This document shows, piece by piece, positions 8,066-15,466 of a stretch of DNA of 45,518 bases; the first letter of the stretch is position 1, and each line of letters begins with the position of its first letter. The stretch comes from an uncultured Acetobacteraceae bacterium (lineage in GTDB: Bacteria > Pseudomonadota > Alphaproteobacteria > Acetobacterales > Acetobacteraceae). Below the pieces are notes generated by a model. The model saw only the letters and a program-made list of their open reading frames with translations, had not been told where the DNA came from and ran no database searches. Both the position numbers and the translations under genes were made by a program. The stretch spans positions 1 through 45,518 of the forward strand of contig CAIRCM010000209.1 in assembly GCA_903877125.1 (NCBI GenBank), read 5' to 3'.

Positions 8066-9016
8066 CTAGGCGTTCGCCGCCAGAAACCCTTCGACCGCCG
8101 CGATGAACCCTTTCGTGTTCTGCCCGTGCACGTTGTGCCCGCAGTTCGGCACCGTCACCAACGTCCCCATTGCCAACGCGTCACGGAAACGTTCCGCCGC
8201 GTCGGCGGTCAGAATGTTGGAGTTCTCGCCCCGCACCACCAGCACCGGCAGATCGAACGCCCCGGCATCGGCGAGGGCGATGTTTTCCAACGGCCCCTGC
8301 CCGCGGACGATGCCGAGCCGGCGGGGGTTGCTGTCGCATTTGCTGACATATTTGCCGTCGGCGCGTTCGAGCATGTTGTATTTCACCGTCCGCTCGATGT
8401 GCTCGCGGGACCGGTAGGGGTCATATTTGCGGACGTTGGCGACGAAATGTTCGAGGTTGTCGAATTCCTCGTTTGCCACCACGAAGCCGGCGATGACTTC
8501 CCTGCCCCGGCCGGACAATTCCGGACCGATATCGACCAGCACCAAGGCGCGCAGTTTCGACGGATCGCGCTTGGTCATCAGCATCGCGTTGCGCCCGCCC
8601 ATGGAATGCCCCATCAGCAGCGGCTTGTGCAGGCGCATCGCGGCGATGAAGGCCTCGGCGTCCAGCGACATCTCATGGTTGGAGTAGCTGACGTCGCGCG
8701 ACCACTCGCTGTCGCCATGGCCGCGCTGGTCGAGCGCCAGGACACGGTATTTTCGCGCGAGATGCAGGCTGACCAGGTCCCAGGAATGGGCTGACTGGTG
8801 GCCGCCGTGCAGCAGCACGATGGCAGGCGCATCGGGTGCGCCCCATTCGAGGAAGTGGAAGCGTTGGCGGCGCAGGACGATGTTGCAGGACCGGTACGGC
8901 ACCGAGGGGTCATGGGGAATGCCCAAATCCGCGGCGCTGCTCAGCAGGCTGCGAAACTCATCGGTTCCGGTCATGTCGAGGGGTTCCGAACCCTCGGCGA
9001 AGATATTCAGATACAT
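8066..9016 (-). CDS. Alpha/beta hydrolase
   Basis: 316 residues. The alpha/beta-hydrolase core begins after about 45 residues: oxyanion region VLLHGGHQ (68-74), LDQRGHGDS (95-103), nucleophile elbow GHSMGG (136-141, Ser138), a late acidic position in VVRGENSN, and the catalytic His in VPNCGHNVHG near the C-terminus. It would hydrolyse an ester or similar bond of a small molecule in the cytoplasm. The open frame extends 54 codons upstream through inverted repeats and low-complexity DNA; the ATG at 9016 is chosen because the protein looks natural from there. The substrate cannot be read from the sequence. Confidence 0.85.
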   Translation of the reverse strand: MYLNIFAEGSEPLDMTGTDEFRSLLSSAADLGIPHDPSVPYRSCNIVLRRQRFHFLEWGAPDAPAIVLLHGGHQSAHSWDLVSLHLARKYRVLALDQRGHGDSEWSRDVSYSNHEMSLDAEAFIAAMRLHKPLLMGHSMGGRNAMLMTKRDPSKLRALVLVDIGPELSGRGREVIAGFVVANEEFDNLEHFVANVRKYDPYRSREHIERTVKYNMLERADGKYVSKCDSNPRRLGIVRGQGPLENIALADAGAFDLPVLVVRGENSNILTADAAERFRDALAMGTLVTVPNCGHNVHGQNTKGFIAAVEGFLAANA

Positions 9017-9020
9017 GCGT

Positions 9021-9097
9021 CGATCCCGTGCTTGCGGCCGGCAGGTTAGGCACGGGATCGCGGCTTTGTCACCCCGGGCGGCGCGCGCCGCCCGGGG
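9021..9097. repeat. Two strong inverted repeats upstream of the hydrolase gene
   Basis: CGATCCCGTGC (9021-9031) is matched exactly by GCACGGGATCG (9050-9060) across an 18-base spacer. Next to it, 9072-9097 is a perfect 26-base palindrome made of CCCCGGGCGGCGC and its complement. The string GTCACCCCGGGCGG at its left edge recurs at 34787-34800, so this is probably another dispersed repeat. Confidence 0.7.
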
Positions 9098-9116
9098 GAG
9101 CCGTGCCCAAGCGGTT

Positions 9117-9151
9117 CGATCATATTTTCGTAATCGGTCATATTTCCATAT
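9117..9151. repeat. Imperfect 17-18 base direct repeat in a divergent intergenic region
   Basis: CGATCATATTTTCGTAAT (9117-9134) is followed directly by CGGTCATATTTCCATAT (9135-9151). This AT-rich patch lies between the divergent hydrolase gene and the 9233 gene and may hold their promoters or a regulator site; no clear -35/-10 pair was identified. Confidence 0.45.
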
Positions 9152-9232
9152 CGTCATGTCGATGAATTCTGTAGCCACTCCTCACGCCAGCAAATCGAAG
9201 GCGTATCGGTATGGTTTCGGGAGATAGGCATC

Positions 9233-9940
9233 ATGACGCAATGGGCTCCACCGCCAGTGGTCAATATTCAGGATCTGGTCCCACACCCCGAATCGCTCAG
9301 TCCTCGCCGCCGCAAGGTACTGTTCGACATTTTGCCGCGAGTCCTTGGGGGAACCTACAAACACCGTTCGGGCGGCAACGCGCAATGGACGATACTGAGC
9401 GCGGGTTATGACCCGACCACCGAACTCGCGAGCGACAAGGCGGCCGGCAAACCAGGGAACCACACGACCAGTTGCGGCGCATTGCCGGGATTTGTGGCGA
9501 ACGAATTGGGCGTCGCCGCCAGCATCGTGCGGGAGGGGATGGTAAGCAAGGGCCTTAATTCGATCCGCGCCGCGGCCATCAAGCAAGGCGCCTGGGTCCA
9601 AAATTCGGGGCTCATTCAGATGTTGGCGGCTTCCTCCGGCGTGACCGGATTGCGGCCGTTACCGGGCGATATCTATGGGTTGTGTGCCACGCATGATCCG
9701 AACTCGATCCTGGTGCATGTCGGGATAATCGTCCGGCCCGGCTTGACGCCCAACGATACGATCTGGTGGACGGCGGACGCCGGCCAAGGCACCTGGCCGG
9801 ATCAGGCATGCATTCTTGTGCAACGCAACTATGAAGTCGCGTCGGCCATGCTGACCGGCGAATCGACAACCGGGCTGGTCCGCAACAAGAAGATGTTGGC
9901 CGGCTGGATCGATATCGACAAATACCCGTTCAAGAGCTGA
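9233..9940 (+). CDS. Uncharacterised protein with a possible papain-fold (NlpC/P60- or CHAP-like) core
   Basis: 235 residues; I do not recognise the family. The pattern NHTTSCGALPGFVANELG (Cys81 near a helix start), then RPLPGDIYGLC (141-151), then ILVHVGIIV (159-167, His162) and WWTADAGQG (178-186) is the Cys - GD - HVGI - polar order typical of papain-fold peptidases and amidases such as NlpC/P60 and CHAP. If so, it would cut peptide or amide bonds, for example in cell wall. No signal peptide is visible, which is unlike a housekeeping wall hydrolase but common for secreted effectors. No immunity-like partner is adjacent. ATG with GGGAGATAG upstream. Confidence 0.65.
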   Translation: MTQWAPPPVVNIQDLVPHPESLSPRRRKVLFDILPRVLGGTYKHRSGGNAQWTILSAGYDPTTELASDKAAGKPGNHTTSCGALPGFVANELGVAASIVREGMVSKGLNSIRAAAIKQGAWVQNSGLIQMLAASSGVTGLRPLPGDIYGLCATHDPNSILVHVGIIVRPGLTPNDTIWWTADAGQGTWPDQACILVQRNYEVASAMLTGESTTGLVRNKKMLAGWIDIDKYPFKS

Positions 9941-9948
9941 TCCGGCTT

Positions 9949-11187
9949 TCAGGCGGGATATGCGGCGGGTGCCGCTTCCGGTTTGAAGCGCCCCCGCCGG
10001 ACCAGCAGGAACAGCACGATCCCCGCGTTCGCCGCGTTCCACGCGACGCCGTTGGCGAAAGCCGCGCGATAGGATCCGGTGGCGTCGAATATCACGCCCG
10101 ACATCCAGCCGCCCAGGGCCATGCCGAGCAGGGTCATCATCATGACGATCCCGACTCGGGTGCCGGCTTCCTTGGCGGGGAAGCACTCGCGGATCACGAT
10201 GGCATAACTGGGCACCAGACCGCCCTGGAACAGGCCGAACAGCGCGGAAATGACGTAGAGCGAGGTCACGCCGTTCATCAGCAGATACAGCGTCAGCGCT
10301 GTCATCTGCAGCACCGAACCGATCAGCATGGTCTTCATGCCGCCCAGCCGGTCGGCGACGAAACCCGAAGCCACGCGGCTGAAAATACCGCATCCAAGCA
10401 TGAGGGACAGCATCTGGGCGCCTCGGGCCACGCCGTAGCCGAGGTCGCCGCAATAGGCGACGATATGCACCTGCGGCATCGACATCGCGACACAGCAGGC
10501 AAGACCGGCCACCATCAGCAAGCCTTGGAGCGTCGCCGGCGACATGCCCATCGTTCCCATGTTGCCAGTGGGGGCCGCGACGGTGCCGGCCCGGTGCGCC
10601 GGTGCGGGTGCGCGCAGCAGAAACGCCAACGGGATCATGGTGGCGGCACAGAACAGGCCGATGCCGATATAGGTCTGACGCCAGCCGTAGGAGGCGATGA
10701 AGTGCTCCACCACCGTCGGCCAGATCGCTCCGGAGAGATAGTTGCCGGCAGCGCATAGCGAAACGGCGACGCCGCGGCGCTTCTCGAACCAGTGCGAGAT
10801 ATCCGCCATCAGCGGCGCGAAGCTGGCGCCGGTTCCAAGCATGCCGGCGAACAGGGCGTAGGGAATGCCGAAGGTCCAGACGTCGTGGGTGAAGGCGGCG
10901 GCGGTGTAGCCGATCGCCAGGGCGGCGCCGCCAGCCGCGATGGGCAGGACGATCCCAATTTTGTCGCTGATCCGGCCCATGAGCACGCCGCCGACGCCGA
11001 AGCCGATCATGGTCAAAGTGAACGGCACCGATGCCGCCCCGCGTGCGATGCCGAAATCCGCCTGCACCGCCGGTAGCGACACCACAACCGACCACATGCC
11101 GACCCCACCGATGGTGGAGATCAGCATGCAGATGGTCAGGCGAAACCAGGCGTAGGGGGAATCGATTTCACGTCGGGACAAATTCAA
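9949..11187 (-). CDS. MFS transporter
   Basis: 412 residues with about 12 hydrophobic segments in two halves separated by a loop near residues 195-215. The MFS motif A-like GVLMGRISDKIG is in the loop after helix 2, and a second-half equivalent FVADRLGGMKT follows helix 8. It resembles the monocarboxylate/oxalate-formate antiporter-like group in layout. The start is TTG at 11187, since no in-frame ATG lies before helix 1 (next Met is residue 21, within helix 1). The upstream ribosome site is weak. A dispersed palindrome (11196-11219) directly precedes it. Its substrate is unknown. It ends 8 bp from the convergent 9233 gene. Confidence 0.88.
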   Translation of the reverse strand: MNLSRREIDSPYAWFRLTICMLISTIGGVGMWSVVVSLPAVQADFGIARGAASVPFTLTMIGFGVGGVLMGRISDKIGIVLPIAAGGAALAIGYTAAAFTHDVWTFGIPYALFAGMLGTGASFAPLMADISHWFEKRRGVAVSLCAAGNYLSGAIWPTVVEHFIASYGWRQTYIGIGLFCAATMIPLAFLLRAPAPAHRAGTVAAPTGNMGTMGMSPATLQGLLMVAGLACCVAMSMPQVHIVAYCGDLGYGVARGAQMLSLMLGCGIFSRVASGFVADRLGGMKTMLIGSVLQMTALTLYLLMNGVTSLYVISALFGLFQGGLVPSYAIVIRECFPAKEAGTRVGIVMMMTLLGMALGGWMSGVIFDATGSYRAAFANGVAWNAANAGIVLFLLVRRGRFKPEAAPAAYPA

Positions 11188-11195
11188 TGCTCGTC

Positions 11196-11219
11196 ATGGT
11201 CGGGTTTGATCCCGACCAT
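11196..11219. repeat. Third copy of the dispersed palindrome
   Basis: ATGGTCGGG and CCCGACCAT form a perfect 9-bp stem around TTTGAT. CCCATTGGC, also found beside the 645-695 copy, lies a little downstream at 11238-11246. It lies between the MFS start and the cinA stop. Confidence 0.7.
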
Positions 11220-11276
11220 CTCCTTGGATGGTGGTACCCCATTGGCATGACGTTTAGGATCATGCCGAGCGAGGGA

Positions 11277-12548
11277 TCAGGTCCGCTCGAAGTCGATGCG
11301 TTCGGTCACCGGCAGTCCCTGCAGCTTCCGGCGCAGACAATCCAGGGCCATTTCGACCGCGCCCAATCGGACCCATTCGCGCCCGCCGAGGATACGGGAG
11401 CGACGAACCACCACATCGTCGGCGGTGGCGATGCCGGTCCAGATCGTGCCGCCGAAGTCGATGCGGTCGGCGCCTTCGTCCAGCTCGATCAGGGAGACCA
11501 GCGAATACGTGGCGCCGGTCTGCTCACGGGCGGCTTTGGCGACGGCGGCGGCGGCGTCCTCGGTCATCGGGCCGGTCAGGGCGATGTCCTTCAAGCCGTA
11601 GACCGCGTGCAGATCGGCGAAGTGGCGCACCGTGACGCCGCGGCGGAAGACATGTTCGGCGCTGGGCAGATGACCGATGCGGCCGGCGATGGCGCCGCTG
11701 GTGAAGGTTTCCACCAGCGAGAGCGTGCCCTGCGTGCCAGTGAGTTCCGCCAGCACCACGCCTTCAAGGGTGCGGTCGTCCTCGGCCATGATGAAATTGC
11801 CCAGGCGCTTGCGCACCTCCTCGGCGATGGGCGCCAGCTTGCGGTTCACATCGTCCATATCCGTCCCGCGCACCGTCAGCTTGGTTTCCAACTGCGGGTA
11901 ATGCGCGCGGAAACCGAGTTTGACGCCGCCGGCGGGGTCGAGGTCCTCGACGCCTTTCAGCAGTTCGTCGGCGTGCGATTCGCCGATGCCGTAGGAGTGG
12001 AAGCGCTTGAGGTAGATCGACGCGGGGGCACCGGAGCGGGCGAGGATGCGGGGTATCACCTGTTCTTCGAGCATGCGGCGCATCTCGCGCGGAACCCCGG
12101 GGGTGAAGAAGAAGCGGGCCTTGCCGATGTCCACCGCGAAGCCGCAAGCGGTGCCGATGGGGTTGTCGATCATCTCCGCGGTCGCGGGCAACATCGCCTG
12201 CTTGACGTTGTTGGGCGGCATGACGCGGGCGCGCTTGGTGAAGAACGCCTCCATCGTGGTCAGCCATTCCTGGTTCAACGCGAGTTCCACCCCGGCGGCC
12301 TGGGCGGCGATTTCCTGCGACAGATCGTCCACGGTCGGCCCAAGGCCGCCGTTCACGATGACCGCGTCCGCTCGGGTGCCGGCCAGCTTGAACGCCGCGA
12401 GCAGGGTGTCGCGATCGTCGCCGACCGTGGTCTCCCACACGACGGACAGCCCGACATCCTCCAGCTTCTGGGCCATGTAGGAGAAGTTGGTGTTGGTGAT
12501 CTTGCCGGTCAGCACTTCGTCGCCGGTGCAGATGATCTCGATGCGCAT
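11277..12548 (-). CDS. cinA: CinA family protein (competence/damage-inducible type) with altered deamidase motif
   Basis: 423 residues, full CinA length. The N-terminal MoCF-like domain (1-170) carries CTGDEVLTGKITNTN, GDDRD, and NGGLGPTVDD; such domains in CinA hydrolyse ADP-ribose or related pyridine nucleotides. The C-terminal domain (about 265-420) is the PncC type, which deamidates nicotinamide mononucleotide. The expected AESCTGG motif reads VETFTSG here (279-285), so the catalytic Ser is Thr281 and the Cys is Phe282. The domain may therefore be inactive or altered. It lies between the MFS gene and a PH-domain gene on the same strand; no recA is next to it. Confidence 0.88.
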   Translation of the reverse strand: MRIEIICTGDEVLTGKITNTNFSYMAQKLEDVGLSVVWETTVGDDRDTLLAAFKLAGTRADAVIVNGGLGPTVDDLSQEIAAQAAGVELALNQEWLTTMEAFFTKRARVMPPNNVKQAMLPATAEMIDNPIGTACGFAVDIGKARFFFTPGVPREMRRMLEEQVIPRILARSGAPASIYLKRFHSYGIGESHADELLKGVEDLDPAGGVKLGFRAHYPQLETKLTVRGTDMDDVNRKLAPIAEEVRKRLGNFIMAEDDRTLEGVVLAELTGTQGTLSLVETFTSGAIAGRIGHLPSAEHVFRRGVTVRHFADLHAVYGLKDIALTGPMTEDAAAAVAKAAREQTGATYSLVSLIELDEGADRIDFGGTIWTGIATADDVVVRRSRILGGREWVRLGAVEMALDCLRRKLQGLPVTERIDFERT

Positions 12549-12618
12549 GTTTCCGCCCCACTCGGTTTGTCGGCGCGGAGGTTCGGGGATTGGCGGCCCG
12601 AGGGCAAGAGGGCCGCGA

Positions 12619-13086
12619 TCACCCCACGACGATCGTGTTGCGCAGGGCCAAAGGCGAGGCGATGCCGGTCAGGGGCTCCCAGCTGCCGCCGATGCCGATG
12701 CCGATGATCAGGACCGTGCCGTAGTCGAACATGCGCCCTGGAATGCCCTGGCGGATGTCGACGGTTTCGACCTTGCCGATATTCATCTCCTGCGTGCGGC
12801 GGGAAATCCAGCCGACCTTGTGGATGATGCGCTTGTCGGTCACCACGAACTCGGTCGTGATCTGCCGGAACCATGAGCCGAGGTAGCTCAAGGCGGCCAG
12901 AGCCATGCATCCCGCGGCGGCGAACCAGGCGGCGATGCGCAGGTCGTTGGCCTGCCCCAGCGCGACGATGCCGAAGACCAGGGCCAGGATGACGAACAGG
13001 ATGGCGTTCTTGTGAATGACCCAGTGCAGGCGTCCAACGAAGCGGACCTGCTCGTCCGGCTGGAGGACCTTTTCGTAATACGACAT
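12619..13086 (-). CDS. PH domain-containing membrane protein
   Basis: 155 residues. Two hydrophobic segments (about 24-43 and 51-70) are followed by a bacterial PH domain with FVVTDKRIIHKVGWISRRTQEMNIGKVETVDIRQ split over about residues 80-115. It belongs to the YdbS/YdbT-like (bPH_2) group of small membrane proteins, whose role is poorly known. The start ATG at 13086 has a GATCTGCCGCG upstream that is a weak ribosome site. It lies 70 bp upstream of cinA on the same strand, possibly the same transcript. Confidence 0.82.
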   Translation of the reverse strand: MSYYEKVLQPDEQVRFVGRLHWVIHKNAILFVILALVFGIVALGQANDLRIAAWFAAAGCMALAALSYLGSWFRQITTEFVVTDKRIIHKVGWISRRTQEMNIGKVETVDIRQGIPGRMFDYGTVLIIGIGIGGSWEPLTGIASPLALRNTIVVG

Positions 13087-13248
13087 CGCGGCAGATCCTT
13101 CGCTGTCATGATCGCGGACGTGGGCGCGCTGTCAGCGGTATGCCCGAATGGCGCGCGGCGATCCATGGCCGGCGTGCCGCGGCGGCCTTCTACCCCGGCG
13201 GGACCTCGGCTAGGCTGCGGGCAACGGAAAAACAGAGGGAAACGCGCC

Positions 13249-13887
13249 ATGGCCTATGTCCGCCCCACGAAATCGGCGACCCCGCCGAAATATCCGCAGC
13301 AGACGCCGCAACCGGCGATCGCGCCGCTGACCCCGCCCAACCTTGTCGTCGATCTGATGACCACGGCGGGTTCGGCGACCATGGGCGCGAAATGGAAAGG
13401 CAAGGAAGCCCTGCTGGTGACCGTGCCGGCCCTGTCCGACGCGATGCCGGCGTTCAAGACGACCTACGATGTCGAACCGCATGCGGAACTGCTGGGTTAT
13501 GACGACTCCGATTGGACGGATATCGCCGCGACCGATCTGGCGGCCCGGCGCGGCGGCGGCATGGTGTCGTTCTACTGGTTTCGTATGACGGTCACGATCC
13601 CCGAGAAGATCGGCGATTTCACCACCGCCGAGACGCGTGCCGTGCTGACGGTCAACGTGGACGACTATGCCGAGGTCTGGGTCAACGGGGTGATGCCACG
13701 TGTGCCCGGCCGTCCCTCCCCGGCCGCGATCCAGGGGTTCAACATGCCGAACCGGGTGGTGCTGGGCGACAACGTATCGCCGGGGGATAAGTTCGAGATC
13801 GCGATTTTCGCGATCAACGGACCGATTTCCGCCGCGCCCGCGAATTTCCTGTGGTTCCGTGAAGCAAAAGTCGAGTTTTGGAGATAA
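13249..13887 (+). CDS. Uncharacterised beta-sandwich (galactose-binding-like) protein
   Basis: 212 residues, starting MAYVRPTKSATPPKYPQQ after AGAGGGA. The low-complexity Pro-rich N-terminus (to about 35) is followed by a domain with VSFYWFRMTVTIPEKIG and VLTVNVDDYAEVWVNGV. That pattern, a Trp-rich strand then a D-x-A-x-V-W-V-N-G turn, is typical of jelly-roll sugar-binding domains found beside glycosidases and lactonases. No catalytic motif or signal peptide is seen. It ends 4 bases before the SDR gene start, so the two are likely co-transcribed; a role with a sugar or lactone oxidising SDR is possible but is inference. Confidence 0.7.
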   Translation: MAYVRPTKSATPPKYPQQTPQPAIAPLTPPNLVVDLMTTAGSATMGAKWKGKEALLVTVPALSDAMPAFKTTYDVEPHAELLGYDDSDWTDIAATDLAARRGGGMVSFYWFRMTVTIPEKIGDFTTAETRAVLTVNVDDYAEVWVNGVMPRVPGRPSPAAIQGFNMPNRVVLGDNVSPGDKFEIAIFAINGPISAAPANFLWFREAKVEFWR

Positions 13888-13891
13888 GACC

Positions 13892-14722
13892 ATGGATCGT
13901 TTGCAAGGCAAGATCATCCTGATCAGCGGCGGCGCCCGCGGCCAGGGCGCGGCCGAAGCCAGGGCCTGCATCGCCGAAGGGGCTCGGGTCGTCATCGGCG
14001 ACGTACTGGACGACCAGGGGCAGGCCTTGGCTCGGCAACTCGGAAACGGCGCGGTCTACGTGCACCATGACGTGACGAAAGAGGCCGACTGGGACGCCGC
14101 CGTGAAAGCGGCCGAGGCGATGGGAGGACTGCACGGGCTGGTCAACAATGCCGGAATCTACCGCCCTGCCCGGCTGATGGAAACCGACGCGGCGCTGTTC
14201 GAAGCACATATGCGGGTCAATCAGCTTGGGCCGTTTCTGGGGATGAAAGCGGTCGTGCCGCTGATGGAAAAATCGGGCGGCGGATCGATTGCCAATATTT
14301 CCTCCACCGCCGGGCTGCGGGGTTCGCCGGGGGCTATGGCGTACAGTGCGACGAAATGGGCTCTGCGCGGCATGACGAAGGCCGCGGCGGTCGATCTGGC
14401 ACCACGGAAGATCCGGGTGAACTCGATCCATCCAGGGCCGATCGACACCGAAATGCTGTCGGTGCGGACGCCGGAACAGAATGCCGCGCGGCTTCAGCTC
14501 GTGCCGATGAAGCGCATGGGCACGGCGGAGGAGATCGCGAATCTGGTGGTGTATCTGCTGTCCGATGAGAGCGGATATGTCACCGGCGCGGAGGTCGCGA
14601 TCGATGGGGGGGGCGACGCTGTAGCCGGACGAGCCCATGGTGCCGGGGACGGCAGAAGCCCCGTCGAACGGCGTACCGGTCGCGATAAAGCGGTAGCGCG
14701 TGCGAGCAGGCGCAGGCTCTGA
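13892..14722 (+). CDS. Short-chain dehydrogenase/reductase, C-terminus probably altered by a frameshift
   Basis: Classical SDR: cofactor motif GGARGQG (13-19), NNAG (85-88), catalytic Ser138, Tyr151 and Lys155 (YSATK), and PGPIDTEM (181-188). It would oxidise or reduce a hydroxyl/keto group with NAD(P)H. The natural end of the family is a DGGATL-like tail. Here a run of eight G (14606-14613) shifts the frame, so the predicted protein reads DGGGDAVAG and runs on 27 further odd residues to 14722 (276 in all). With seven G, the frame would give DGGATL and stop at TAG 14622-14624. Sequencing error, a real mutation and slippage are all possible. Start ATG 13892 after TGGAGATAAG. Confidence 0.85.
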   Translation: MDRLQGKIILISGGARGQGAAEARACIAEGARVVIGDVLDDQGQALARQLGNGAVYVHHDVTKEADWDAAVKAAEAMGGLHGLVNNAGIYRPARLMETDAALFEAHMRVNQLGPFLGMKAVVPLMEKSGGGSIANISSTAGLRGSPGAMAYSATKWALRGMTKAAAVDLAPRKIRVNSIHPGPIDTEMLSVRTPEQNAARLQLVPMKRMGTAEEIANLVVYLLSDESGYVTGAEVAIDGGGDAVAGRAHGAGDGRSPVERRTGRDKAVARASRRRL

Positions 14723-14760
14723 TACTATAGCCGCGCGTCGACGGTTAAAGGAGGCGGCAA

Positions 14761-14985
14761 GTGACCGAGACCCAACGAATTACGACGGACCCTGCCCAAT
14801 GCGGCGGACGTCCCTGCATCAGGCATCTGCGGATCCGGGTAACCGACGTTCTGGATTTACTGGCCGCTGGGGCAAGCCGAGCGGAGATACTTGAGGATTA
14901 TCCCTCGCTGGAATCAGAAGATATTACAGCCGCGCTGGAATATGCCGCCCGGCAGAGCGATCATCCGGTGCTGCGCGTCGCCTGA
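14761..14985 (+). CDS. DUF433 family antitoxin-like protein
   Basis: 74 residues, the usual DUF433 size. It has the family pattern ITTDPAQCGGRPCIRHLRIRVTD near the N-terminus and LLAAGASRAEILEDYPSLE, a winged-helix-like DNA-binding region. The GTG start follows AAAGGAGG, a very strong ribosome site. Its TGA overlaps the ATG of the DUF5615 gene (TGATG). DUF433 proteins are regularly paired with PIN-like proteins and are thought to act as antitoxin and repressor. Confidence 0.88.
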   Translation: MTETQRITTDPAQCGGRPCIRHLRIRVTDVLDLLAAGASRAEILEDYPSLESEDITAALEYAARQSDHPVLRVA

Positions 14986-15320
14986 TGCGTTTCCTGGTCG
15001 ACGCCAATTTGCCCACTGCACTGGCGCGGTGGCTGGTTGAGCAGGGGCACGATGCCTCGCATGTGGGCGATGTGCTGCTGCAGGACGCCACCGACACCTC
15101 GATCTGGGATTTTGCCCTCCGAAGTGCTGCGACGATTGTGACAAAGGATGCGGATTTCGCTCAACGGAAGATACTGACGCCTAACGGGCCGGCAGTGGTG
15201 TGGCTGCGCCTTCCCAATACGCGGCGGCGAGCGTTGCTGATTTGGTTCGAGACGATCCTGCCAGATGTCCTGTCGGCGTTGGCGCGCGGCGACACGTTGA
15301 TCGAAGTCGTGCCGAGATAA
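14985..15320 (+). CDS. DUF5615 PIN-like protein, probable toxin
   Basis: 111 residues, matching DUF5615 length. The N-terminus MRFLVDANLP carries the first acidic residue (Asp6), and IVTKDADFAQ holds two more (Asp55, Asp57), as in PIN-like ribonucleases; the C-terminal PNTRRRALLIWFETILPDVL helix is typical. It is expected to cut RNA and to be held in check by the DUF433 protein. The start codon overlaps the upstream stop. Directly downstream are a hairpin and a 103-bp repeat element. Confidence 0.87.
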   Translation: MRFLVDANLPTALARWLVEQGHDASHVGDVLLQDATDTSIWDFALRSAATIVTKDADFAQRKILTPNGPAVVWLRLPNTRRRALLIWFETILPDVLSALARGDTLIEVVPR

Positions 15321-15329
15321 TGGTGCACA

Positions 15330-15355
15330 GCGCCATGCTCAACCGAGCATGGTGC
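15330..15355 (+). terminator. Hairpin after the DUF433/DUF5615 pair
   Basis: GCGCCATGCTC (15330-15340), loop AACC, GAGCATGGTGC (15345-15355): an 11-bp stem with one G-T pair. It lies 10 bases after the stop codon. No T-run follows. Confidence 0.45.
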
Positions 15356-15458
15356 TAGAGCGTGACCGTCAGAGGTGGAATCACACGGCGGCGTGAGTCA
15401 CGCGATCAAACAAAGACTTATAGAGCACGATTGGGTCAACTTGACCCGATCGTGCTCT
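15356..15458. repeat. 103-bp dispersed element, copy A (MITE-like)
   Basis: Begins TAGAGCGTGA and ends GTGCTCT. It matches 34665-34767 over its whole length with nine substitutions and no gaps. The right end is a long hairpin: AGAGCACGAT(T)GGGTCAA against its complement, 15422-15458. The two ends are imperfect inverted repeats. It has no coding capacity and lies between a toxin-antitoxin pair and the hydroxy-acid oxidase gene. Confidence 0.8.
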
Positions 15459-15466
15459 GAAGAATC

